In this document: piece by piece, positions 47,591 through 54,992 of the stretch
Numbering within the stretch: the first letter of the stretch is position 1
Layout: each line of letters opens with the position of its first letter
Source of the DNA: Thalassovita aquimarina
GTDB taxonomy: Bacteria > Pseudomonadota > Alphaproteobacteria > Rhodobacterales > Rhodobacteraceae
Assembly: GCF_018219815.1 (NCBI RefSeq)
Contig: NZ_JADMKU010000005.1
Coordinates: 62,001 to 126,000 of the forward strand
Direction: 5' to 3'
DNA: 64,000 nucleotides
Notes under the pieces: generated by a model
Told to the model about the DNA's origin: nothing
Seen by the model: the letters and a program-made list of their open reading frames with translations, nothing else
The model's database searches: none
Made by a program: the position numbers and the translations under genes

Positions 47591-48637
47591 ATGTCGGATG
47601 CGGTCCAAACGCAATCCACCCCGAACGCCGCTTTCACCCCGCGCGTGTTTTCGGGCATCCAGCCCTCAGGCAACCTGCACCTGGGCAACTATCTCGGCGC
47701 ACTCAAGCGCTTTGCCGACGCCCAGGAACAGGGCATCGAATCGATCTACTGCATGGTCGACCTGCACGCGATCACCGTCTGGCAAGACCCCGCCGACCTG
47801 GCCCGCGCCACCCGCGAGCTTTGCGCCGGGTTCATCGCCGCCGGCGTCGATCCGGAAAAATCGATCCTGTTCAACCAGAGCCAGGTGCCCGAACACACCC
47901 AGATGGCGTGGATCTTCAACTGCGTCGCCCGGATGGGCTGGATGCAGCGTATGACTCAGTTCAAGGACAAGGCCGGCAAGAACGCGCAGAACGCCTCGCT
48001 GGGCCTGTTCGCCTACCCGGCGCTGATGGCCGCCGACATCCTGGTCTACCACGCCACCCACGTGCCCGTGGGCGAGGACCAGAAACAGCATCTTGAACTA
48101 ACCCGCGACATCGCCACCAAGTTCAATCACGACTACGGCGTCGATTTCTTCCCCATCACCGAACCGGTGATCGAGGGCGCGGCGACCCGCGTGATGTCGT
48201 TCCGCGACGGCACCAAGAAGATGTCGAAATCGGACCCCTCGGACATGAGCCGGATCAACCTGACCGACGACGCCGACGCCATCGCCAAGAAGATCCGCAA
48301 GGCCAAGACCGATCCCGATCCGCTTCCCGACAGCCTCGAAGGGCTACAGGACCGCCCCGAGGCCATGAACCTCGTTAACATCTACGCGGCGCTTGCCGAT
48401 CTGACACCCGAACAAGTGATCGCCGAACATGCCGGTCAGCAATTCGGCACGTTCAAGCCGTCGCTTGCCGATCTCGCCGTGGCCAAGCTGTCACCGATCT
48501 CGACCGAGATGTCTCGGTTGATGCAGGATCAGGGCGAAATCGACCGCATCCTCGGTCGTGGCGCCGAACGGGCGCGCGAAATCGCCACGCCGATCCTGCA
48601 GAAGACCTACGACATCGTCGGCATGATCCGGTCGTGA
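47591..48637 (+). CDS. trpS: Tryptophanyl-tRNA synthetase
   Basis: 348-aa class I synthetase. The HIGH-type motif is GNLHLGN (27-33) and KMSKS is present as [10 protein letters not shown]; between them [27 protein letters not shown] is diagnostic. The start at 47591 is chosen from the frame open to 47408 by the family N-terminus. A copy of the dispersed 3' repeat follows 14 nt after the stop. Confidence 0.96.
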   Translation: MSDAVQTQSTPNAAFTPRVFSGIQPSGNLHLGNYLGALKRFADAQEQGIESIYCMVDLHAITVWQDPADLARATRELCAGFIAAGVDPEKSILFNQSQVPEHTQMAWIFNCVARMGWMQRMTQFKDKAGKNAQNASLGLFAYPALMAADILVYHATHVPVGEDQKQHLELTRDIATKFNHDYGVDFFPITEPVIEGAATRVMSFRDGTKKMSKSDPSDMSRINLTDDADAIAKKIRKAKTDPDPLPDSLEGLQDRPEAMNLVNIYAALADLTPEQVIAEHAGQQFGTFKPSLADLAVAKLSPISTEMSRLMQDQGEIDRILGRGAERAREIATPILQKTYDIVGMIRS

Positions 48638-48650
48638 TCCCTTCCCCCCG

Positions 48651-48722
48651 GGGCCTTCTTCTTTTCGAAAAATATCCTCGGGGGTGAATTGGCCGCAGGC
48701 CAAGAGTGGGCAGACCGCCCCC
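48651..48722 (+). repeat. Dispersed 3'-end repeat, copy B
   Basis: Core CTTCTTCTTTTCGAAAAATA followed by TCCTCGGGGGTGAAT, then a GGCC-GCA-GGCC palindrome and a G/C-rich end. It follows trpS and precedes a convergent minus-strand gene. Confidence 0.8.
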
Positions 48723-48728
48723 TCCGCC

Positions 48729-49439
48729 TCATCCGAATTTCACAAACAACCTGGCATAGGGTTTCTTCAGCCCCGCCACGGCGGCGCGGACCGCCTCCCG
48801 GTCGCCGGCGCGGGCGGCGTCCAGAACCGCTGCGACGGACGCCTCGAAGGCCTTGGACAGTTTCGCATAATCCGCATTCCCCGCCGCGTCCTTCGGCGGT
48901 CGCGCCAGAAGGTCCCCGGCCAGAAAGGACAAGACGGCCGCCCGTTCGCGCAGCAGGCCGAGCGTGTCCGCATCCAGCACCGACAGGTCCATTACCAGCA
49001 CTTGTTCCATCGCCGCGTGATAGGCGTTCATCCGGTCCGAAAAGGTTTCGATCCCGTTGCGCGCATGCATCTCGCCCAGCAGGTCACGCACCCGTTCCAG
49101 CGTCTCGTGCGCCGCGGGCAGTTCCCCCGCCGCGACCTGTTCGCCGGCCCGCCGGATCGCCGCCGACACGGCCGACATCGTGTCCGACCATGCGGGATCC
49201 TCGGAAAACGTCGGCGGCGGCGTTTCGCCGTAGCGCCCGGCGAATGCGTCCCACGCTCCGGCGAAGGCCGTCATCGCTTTGGCCAAGGCCTCCGCCTGCC
49301 CGGTATTGGTCTGGAACAGCGCCGCGCGGTAGCGCGCGTAGGTTTCGCGATAGGTCGTTTTGAATTCACCGACCGGCCCGGCCAGGACCGGACCCGACAG
49401 GATCGTCCCCAGCATGACCGCCGCAATCACGTTCTTCAT
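48729..49439 (-). CDS. Periplasmic helical protein of unknown function
   Basis: 236 aa. The first 20 residues (MKNVIAAVMLGTILSGPVLA) form a Sec signal peptide, so the product is exported. The remainder is predicted almost all alpha-helical, alanine-rich, with no Cys after the signal, no CxxCH heme motif and no recognised catalytic signature. ATG at 49439 has GAGG nine nt upstream. It lies between trpS and an L,D-transpeptidase gene in the same direction as the latter. I do not recognise the family. Confidence 0.7.
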   Translation of the reverse strand: MKNVIAAVMLGTILSGPVLAGPVGEFKTTYRETYARYRAALFQTNTGQAEALAKAMTAFAGAWDAFAGRYGETPPPTFSEDPAWSDTMSAVSAAIRRAGEQVAAGELPAAHETLERVRDLLGEMHARNGIETFSDRMNAYHAAMEQVLVMDLSVLDADTLGLLRERAAVLSFLAGDLLARPPKDAAGNADYAKLSKAFEASVAAVLDAARAGDREAVRAAVAGLKKPYARLFVKFG

Positions 49440-49505
49440 TTCAAACATCCTCAAGCGGCCCAAGGCGCTGCCCCCCATGTCCGATCGCGCGGCCGGGACC
49501 CCGGT

Positions 49506-50051
49506 TCAGATCAACCGCACCCGGGTGCCGATCTTCACCAATGCGTACAGGTCCGCGATCATCTCGTTATAAAGCCCGATACAGCCGTCCGAAGACCGCC
49601 GTCCGATCTTGCGCGTGTCATGCGTGCCATGGATCCGGTAATATTGCCAGCTGAGATAAAGCGCATGGGTGCCCAGCGGGTTCGTCGGCCCGGCCGGGAT
49701 CACCCGCGGCAGGCTCGGGTCGCGTTCGCGCATCGACGGCGTCGGGGTCCATGTCGGCCCCTCCTTCTTGCCCACGACCTCGGTATAGCCCAGCTTGGTC
49801 AGCTCCTCGCTCATGGGAACCGATGTCGGGTAGATCCGGTACACCGATTCATCCGAGTTCCAGAAATGCAGCGCCCGCGATGCCGTGTCAGCGACGATCA
49901 ATCCCCTGCCCAGATCGTCGAAATGATCGCGCCAGTCCACGCGCTTGAAGCTGGAAACATTGTGCCGGGTCGTCTGGACCGCCAAAGCCGGGCTGGCCAG
50001 TCCGGCCAGGCCCGCGGCAAGAATAGACCGGCGTGTGATCGTCGAAGTCAT
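49506..50051 (-). CDS. L,D-transpeptidase (YkuD domain)
   Basis: 181-aa exported enzyme. The N-terminus TSTITRRSILAAGLAGLASPALA has twin Arg before a hydrophobic stretch, a likely Tat signal. The YkuD catalytic region reads YYRIHGTHDTRKIGRRSSDGCIGLYN, with nucleophile Cys in SDGCIGL and the conserved His. It forms 3-3 peptidoglycan cross-links or attaches proteins to peptidoglycan. The frame is open to 50114, but the Tat-type start at 50051 is preferred. Confidence 0.9.
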   Translation of the reverse strand: MTSTITRRSILAAGLAGLASPALAVQTTRHNVSSFKRVDWRDHFDDLGRGLIVADTASRALHFWNSDESVYRIYPTSVPMSEELTKLGYTEVVGKKEGPTWTPTPSMRERDPSLPRVIPAGPTNPLGTHALYLSWQYYRIHGTHDTRKIGRRSSDGCIGLYNEMIADLYALVKIGTRVRLI

Positions 50052-50231
50052 CGCTATCCCCTGTAGTCCTTTTCCGGGCCCAATTTGGACAGAATCATCG
50101 CGTTCGCAAATCACAATGAGGTGTGGCGCCAGCGAATCCGCGCCGCCATGTCCAGGGGCCTGTGCCTCGTCATTCTACGGTATGGACCTTCCCCGCACGC
50201 CACCCTAGGGTGCGCCACGAAGGAGATGACA

Positions 50232-51095
50232 ATGGCACTTAGCAACACTATCCGCACGTATTTCAAAGGCACTTGGCATCAAGGCGATTACCCGGTGATC
50301 AACGCCGCGGATCATGGTGCCTGGCTCGGCAGCACCGTGTTCGACGGGGCGCGGTTCTTCGACGGGCTGACGCCGGATCTCGACGCCCATTGCGCGCGGG
50401 TGAACCGGTCGGCAAAGGCGCTGATGATCGAACCCACCGTCGCGGACGCGGACATGGTCGAGCTGGTACAGGAAGGCCTGCGCGGTTTCGACAAGGACAC
50501 CGCCGTCTATATCCGTCCGATGTACTGGGCGATCAACGGCGACAGCACCGGCATCATGCCCGAGGGCGGCGAAACCGGCTTCGCGATCTCTCTCGAAGCA
50601 GTGCCGATGGCCCCCTCAGATGCCTCCACCACGCTGACCCGCACCCGGTTCCGCCGCCCGGTGCTGGAAAACGCCGTCTGCAATGCCAAGGCAGGCTGCC
50701 TGTACCCCAACAACGCCCGCATGATCGCCGAGGCGAAATCGAAGGGCTTCGGCAATGCCCTGGTTGCCGATGCGATGGGCAATGTCGCCGAAAGCGCCAC
50801 CGCCAACGTCTTCATGGTCCGCGACGGCGAAGTGTTCACGCCGATCGCCAACGGCACCTTCCTGGCCGGGATCACCCGCGCGCGGCACATCAAGAACCTG
50901 CGCGAAGACGGCTACACCGTGCATGAAACCGTGCTGACCTTCGAAGATTTCGAACAAGCGGACGAAGTGTTCCTGTCGGGCAACATGTCCAAGGTCACCC
51001 CGGTTTCGGCCTTCGACGACACCCGCTATGAGCTTGGCCCGGTGGCCAAGCGCGCGCGTGAACTCTACTGGGACTGGGCGCATTCCGCCGCCTGA
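50232..51095 (+). CDS. Fold-type IV (branched-chain amino acid type) aminotransferase
   Basis: 287-aa PLP enzyme. The PLP Lys is in NAVCNAKAGCLYPNNARM; GNVAESATANVF and NGTFLAGITRARHI are the cofactor-binding segments of the class IV fold. Usual annotation is branched-chain aminotransferase (IlvE), but D-amino-acid and (R)-amine transaminases share the fold, so substrate is not certain. AAGGAG lies 6 nt before the ATG at 50232, which decides between two close ATGs. Confidence 0.85.
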   Translation: MALSNTIRTYFKGTWHQGDYPVINAADHGAWLGSTVFDGARFFDGLTPDLDAHCARVNRSAKALMIEPTVADADMVELVQEGLRGFDKDTAVYIRPMYWAINGDSTGIMPEGGETGFAISLEAVPMAPSDASTTLTRTRFRRPVLENAVCNAKAGCLYPNNARMIAEAKSKGFGNALVADAMGNVAESATANVFMVRDGEVFTPIANGTFLAGITRARHIKNLREDGYTVHETVLTFEDFEQADEVFLSGNMSKVTPVSAFDDTRYELGPVAKRARELYWDWAHSAA

Positions 51096-51113
51096 GATCT
51101 TCGGGAAACGCGA

Positions 51114-51135
51114 CAGCCGGGCCTTGGCCCGGCTG
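51114..51135. terminator. Hairpin between convergent aminotransferase and phosphatase genes
   Basis: Perfect 10-bp stem CAGCCGGGCC / GGCCCGGCTG with a TT loop, 18 nt after the aminotransferase stop and 14 nt from the phosphatase stop. No clear T-run on either side, so it may act weakly or as an mRNA 3'-end stabiliser. Confidence 0.55.
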
Positions 51136-51149
51136 AAGCAGGCAGTTGG

Positions 51150-51584
51150 CTAGAGTTCGTCCAGCAGCCCCCGCGCCGCCGCCTCGATCAGGTCCAGCGC
51201 TCCGTCGAAATCGCGGGTGTAATAGGGATCGGGCACCTCGGATACGCCCCAATCGGCATATTCCGCGAACAACCGCACCGGCGTGTCACTTCCTGCCGGG
51301 CGCAGCCGCTCGATATCGGACAGGTTGTCCCGGTCCATCGCCAGGATCAGGTCGAACCGGCCGAAATCGGCAGGGCTGAACTGCCGCGCCCTCAGGTCCG
51401 ACAGGTCCACCTGCCGCGCGCTGGCGGCCTCCTGCATCGGACCGTAGGGCGGTTTTCCCCGGTGCCAGTCGGCGGTACCGGCGCTGTCCAGCGCCAGATC
51501 AGGCGCCAATGCCCGCATCACCCCCTCAGCGGCAGGCGAACGACAGATATTACCAAGGCAGACAAACAAGATACGGCTGGTCAT
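51150..51584 (-). CDS. Low molecular weight protein-tyrosine phosphatase
   Basis: 144-aa LMW-PTP. The P-loop C9-LGNIC-R15-S (CX5R) is at the N-terminus and the general acid Asp is in VPDPYY. Such enzymes dephosphorylate protein tyrosines, often those controlling polysaccharide synthesis, or resemble arsenate reductase. The start at 51584 is fixed by the P-loop position. Divergent from cobB. Confidence 0.92.
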   Translation of the reverse strand: MTSRILFVCLGNICRSPAAEGVMRALAPDLALDSAGTADWHRGKPPYGPMQEAASARQVDLSDLRARQFSPADFGRFDLILAMDRDNLSDIERLRPAGSDTPVRLFAEYADWGVSEVPDPYYTRDFDGALDLIEAAARGLLDEL

Positions 51585-51627
51585 GACAGGCTCCTTCACG
51601 GCACACTGTCTACGGCAAGGAGGCGAA

Positions 51628-52322
51628 ATGAAAAAGATCGTTATTCTAACCGGGGCGGGCATTTCCGCCGAAAGCGGGCTGGGAACCTTCCGCGACGAAG
51701 GCGGGCTCTGGGCGCAGCACCGGATCGAGGACGTGGCGACCCCCGAAGGCTTCGCGCGCGATCCGCAGCTGGTGCATGATTTTTACAACGCGCGCCGCGG
51801 GCAGGCGGGCAGCGCCCGGCCCAACGCCGCCCACGCGGCGCTGGTGCGACTGGAATCCGAACACCCGGCCGAGGTGGTGATCGTCACCCAGAATGTCGAC
51901 GGGCTGCACGAAGCGGCAGGGTCCAAAGCGGTGATCCACATGCACGGGCGGCTGTCCGCCGCGCTATGCGCGGCCTGCGAACACCGTTGGGACGCGCCCG
52001 AAGCGATGCGGCCCGACGATTCCTGTCCCGCCTGCGGCGCGGCGGACAGCCGGCCCGATATCGTCTGGTTCGGCGAAATGCCCTACCACATGAGCGCAAT
52101 CTGGGACCACCTGCGCGAGGCCGACCTGTTCGCCGCTATCGGCACCTCGGGCGAAGTCTATCCGCGGCCGCCGCCTTCGTGCAGGACGCCGACCGCCACG
52201 GGGCGCATACGGTTGAACTCAACCTCGCCCCCTCCTCGGTGGTGTCGGTTTTTTCGGAAACCCGTTTCGGAAAGGCGACGGAAATCGTGCCGCAATGGGT
52301 CGATAACCTGCTGCGGGGCTGA
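51628..52322 (+). pseudogene. cobB: cobB (NAD+-dependent protein deacylase), single-base frameshift
   Basis: Sirtuin of class III. In frame: KIVILTGAGISAESGLGTFRDEGGLW, VTQNVDGLHEAAGS, IHMHG (catalytic His) and the zinc pairs CAAC and CPAC, to AIGTSGEVYP. At about 52164 one base is missing in TCCGCGGCCG; the true C-terminus (AAAFVQDADRHGAHTVELNL...VPQWVDNLLRG) follows in another frame to the TGA at 52322. 695 nt is one base short of a whole number of codons. It may be a sequencing error, since everything else is conserved. Confidence 0.87.
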
Positions 52323-52330
52323 AACGAAAA

Positions 52331-52354
52331 CAGCCGGGCAGAAGCCCGGCTGTT
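52331..52354 (-). terminator. Terminator downstream of the PCu(A)C gene and cobB
   Basis: Perfect 10-bp stem ACAGCCGGGC / GCCCGGCTGT with loop AGAA. Read on the minus strand it is followed by TTTTCGTTTC, so it ends the copper-chaperone transcript; on the plus strand the T-run is missing. Confidence 0.75.
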
Positions 52355-52391
52355 CGCGATGACAAGAACGGCCGGTGGACCGGCCGCCAGA

Positions 52392-52871
52392 TCAGTTCGA
52401 CGGCTGGCCCATTTTCATCATACCGTGCATCGGCTTACGGTTCAGGTCGACCGGCACCTCGACGGTAACGTCGCCCGCCTTTTCGAATTTCAGGGTCAGG
52501 TTGACGATATCACCCTGTTCCAGGGCATCGTTCAGGCCAAGGAACATCACGTGCTTGCCGCCGCGCTGCATGGCGATCATGCCATCCTTGGGCAGATCGA
52601 AGCCCTCTTCCACATGCACCATCTTCATCACGCCGTTGGCGTCTTCCAGGTGGGTGTGCAGTTCGACACGCTCGGCCACGTCCGAGCTGACTGAAACCAG
52701 GTGATCGTCCTGGCCGGTGTGGTTGTGGATCATCATGAACGCGGCGCCCGAGTTCGACATCATCGAGGATGCGCGGGCATAGGGGTCTTCGACCATGATG
52801 CCTTCGGCGAAAGCGGGCAGGGCGAAAGCGGTGGCCGCAACGGCGGCGAAGAGTGCATTTTTGAACGACAT
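52392..52871 (-). CDS. PCu(A)C-family periplasmic copper chaperone
   Basis: 159-aa exported protein (signal peptide to about residue 20, ...FALPAFA). The Cu(I)-binding Met/His pattern is visible: MMIHNHTG, ELHTHLEDANGVMKM, and a Met/His-rich C-terminus (HGMMKMG). PCu(A)C proteins deliver copper to the cytochrome c oxidase Cu(A) site. The long upstream frame is rejected because the start at 52871 opens the signal peptide. It is followed upstream by a small Cys-containing exported protein. Confidence 0.9.
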   Translation of the reverse strand: MSFKNALFAAVAATAFALPAFAEGIMVEDPYARASSMMSNSGAAFMMIHNHTGQDDHLVSVSSDVAERVELHTHLEDANGVMKMVHVEEGFDLPKDGMIAMQRGGKHVMFLGLNDALEQGDIVNLTLKFEKAGDVTVEVPVDLNRKPMHGMMKMGQPSN

Positions 52872-52920
52872 GAGTCGGTCCTCTTTTCTGACGATTTGGA
52901 TTTCTAAAGGTTGGATGAGG

Positions 52921-53271
52921 TCAGAAAAGAACGGGCGGCCCGCGCGCGATGGCCGGAACGGCGCCGCCGACGGGCATGGAACGGCCGGTGTCGATTCGCA
53001 ACGTGATCGCCTGCCCCAAGGGACGCGTGAAATGGACAGGCGGTTGATCATGGAACGCGAAGATCGACAGCGCGCAATCCGGGCAGATATGCGGGCGCCC
53101 GACCGGTTGGCCGTCTTCGTCCACCAGCACCGATATCGGGCCGCTGCCGGCACACAGAACGATTTCGCCGGCGGCATTGGGCATACCGCGCGCGACCGCC
53201 ATCGACTGACCGGTCAGGGTCAGCATCAATGCCAGCAAAAGGGCAACATATGGGCGCAACACGGATTTCAT
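52921..53271 (-). CDS. Small exported Cys-containing protein (DUF2946-like)
   Basis: 116 aa with a hydrophobic N-terminal segment near residues 8-24 (a probable signal or anchor). The mature part has EIVLCAGSGPISVLVDEDGQPVGRPHICPDCALS, i.e. a single Cys followed by CPDC, resembling DUF2946 proteins often encoded with copper genes. It lies 49 nt upstream of the PCu(A)C gene in the same direction, which supports a copper-related role. Family placement is tentative. Confidence 0.65.
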   Translation of the reverse strand: MKSVLRPYVALLLALMLTLTGQSMAVARGMPNAAGEIVLCAGSGPISVLVDEDGQPVGRPHICPDCALSIFAFHDQPPVHFTRPLGQAITLRIDTGRSMPVGGAVPAIARGPPVLF

Positions 53272-53323
53272 GCGAAACCGTATATAAGTCCGCCGCCTAT
53301 AAAGGAAAAGCGACAAAAGGAAA

Positions 53324-53350
53324 CAGCCCCGCCGGATACCGGCAGGGCTG
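53324..53350 (-). terminator. Rho-independent terminator after rpmB
   Basis: On the minus strand CAGCCCTGCCGG, loop TAT, CCGGCGGGGCTG with one mismatch, followed by TTTCCTTTTG. It begins 26 nt after the rpmB stop and separates it from the DUF2946-like gene. Confidence 0.75.
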
Positions 53351-53376
53351 CACAAATTCCAGAAATCGAGAAAGGA

Positions 53377-53664
53377 TCAGGCCGACGCTTGCGCCTTGGC
53401 GATGTCTTTCTTGATCTTCAGCGCGTTGGCCGACAGTTCGACGTCCTTGGCCTTGGCCAGGAACGCGTCCAGCCCGCCACGGTGGTCCACCGAACGCAGA
53501 GCGGCGGCCGAGATCCGCAGCTTGAAGCCGCGGCCCAGGGTTTCCGACTGCAGGGTGACGTCGTTCAGGTTGGGCAGGAAGCGACGCTTGGTTCTGTTTT
53601 TGGCGTGGCTGACATTGTTGCCAGACATCGGGCCTTTACCGGTCAGTTCGCAGACACGCGACAT
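53377..53664 (-). CDS. rpmB: 50S ribosomal protein L28
   Basis: 95-aa ribosomal protein. The sequence [33 protein letters not shown] is diagnostic for alphaproteobacterial L28. Isolated transcription unit bounded by terminators on both sides. Confidence 0.98.
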   Translation of the reverse strand: MSRVCELTGKGPMSGNNVSHAKNRTKRRFLPNLNDVTLQSETLGRGFKLRISAAALRSVDHRGGLDAFLAKAKDVELSANALKIKKDIAKAQASA

Positions 53665-53704
53665 GGGTCTATCCTCGTCTCATCAGCGGGGCGTTTCTGA
53701 CCCC

Positions 53705-53739
53705 TACAACATAAACGGACGCCACGAATGGCGGCGTCC
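53705..53739 (-). terminator. Probable terminator after meaB
   Basis: Inverted repeat GGACGCC (53717-53723) / GGCGTCC (53733-53739) which on the minus strand is followed by GTTTATGTT. It lies 79-113 nt beyond the meaB stop and just before rpmB, so it could separate the two units. Confidence 0.5.
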
Positions 53740-53817
53740 AGAATTCCGTTCGGGGTCATTAGGCGGAATCGGCAGGCACGTCAAGGCCCATCCCCGATTC
53801 AATCCGCCGTCCCGGGC

Positions 53818-54804
53818 TCACCGCGGCAAGGCTCCGATTTCCCGCAACAACCGGTCCGCCGCCCGTGTCGGGGTCGCCCGGCCCTCGGCCACATCCGCGC
53901 CGATCCGCACCAACGCATCACGCGCGATGCCCGTCTGCAACTGCGCCAACAGCGCCTGCTTGACCTCTTCCTCGAACCAGAACTGCGCCTGTGCCGCGCG
54001 GCGGGTGTCGAAATGCCCGTTCTCGCGCCGCCATTCGGTCAGCGCGGTCATTTCGCCCCAGGCCTTTTCCAGCCCGTCCCGCTGCAGCGCCGACACGGTC
54101 ATCGCCTTGGGGAAGTCTTCGGGGTCATAGGCCCGCTTGCGCAGCAACCGCAGCGCGCCTGCGTAATCGGCGCAGGTGCGGATCGCGGTGGGCTTCAGAT
54201 CGCCGTCGGCCTTGTTGACTAGGATGATGTCGGCGATTTCCATGATGCCGCGCTTGACGCCCTGCAATTCGTCGCCCCCCGCCGGTGCAAGCAACAGCAC
54301 GAACAGGTCCGACATTTCCGCCACCATGGTTTCGGATTGCCCGACGCCAACGGTTTCGACCAGGATCACGTCGAAGCCTGCCGCTTCGCACAAGCTGACC
54401 GCTTCGCGGGTGCGCCGCGCCACGCCGCCCAGATGCGACCCGCTGGGCGAAGGCCGGATGAAAGCGTTGGGATCGCGGCTCAGCAGCTCCATCCGCGTCT
54501 TGTCGCCGAGGATCGACCCGCCGGAACGGGCCGAACTGGGATCGACCGCCAGAACCGCCACCCGCAGCCCCTTGCCCGTCAGCATCTTGCCGAAGCTTTC
54601 GATGAAGGTGGATTTGCCCACGCCGGGCGTGCCCGACAGCCCGATTCGGATTGCCTGCGCATCGGTTTTCCGGCTCAGCACTTCGATCAGTTCGGCGGCC
54701 TCGGCACGGTGATCGGCGCGGCTGCTTTCCACCAGGGTGATGGCGCGGGCCAATGCACGGCGATCACCGGCCACGATCTTGTCGCTGAGCTTTTCGATAT
54801 CCAT
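53818..54804 (-). CDS. meaB: MeaB-family GTPase, methylmalonyl-CoA mutase chaperone
   Basis: 328-aa G3E GTPase (ArgK/MeaB). Walker A GLSGTPGVGKST (GTPGVGKS), switch segment AVDPSSARSGGSILGDKTRM, Walker B DVILVETVGVGQSE, and NKAD for guanine specificity. It protects and reloads the B12-dependent mutase. No mutase gene is in the window. The start at 54804 (MDIEKLSDKIVAGDRRALARAI) is the family N-terminus. Confidence 0.95.
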   Translation of the reverse strand: MDIEKLSDKIVAGDRRALARAITLVESSRADHRAEAAELIEVLSRKTDAQAIRIGLSGTPGVGKSTFIESFGKMLTGKGLRVAVLAVDPSSARSGGSILGDKTRMELLSRDPNAFIRPSPSGSHLGGVARRTREAVSLCEAAGFDVILVETVGVGQSETMVAEMSDLFVLLLAPAGGDELQGVKRGIMEIADIILVNKADGDLKPTAIRTCADYAGALRLLRKRAYDPEDFPKAMTVSALQRDGLEKAWGEMTALTEWRRENGHFDTRRAAQAQFWFEEEVKQALLAQLQTGIARDALVRIGADVAEGRATPTRAADRLLREIGALPR

Positions 54805-54992
54805 TGCGTCATCCCGTTTGTCCGGTGGCTTTCTGCCCTGCACAGCCCCGCCTGTCCAGACGGAGCCTGAAAAAGCGCTTCGATGATGCAGGCAGACATG
54901 GACCGGACCACGAACCGGGGCACGGGCACACCGGGACATGGGACCGGACGTCGATGCTTTACCCCGTCCCGTTCATCCCCGATAAGCAGGAC

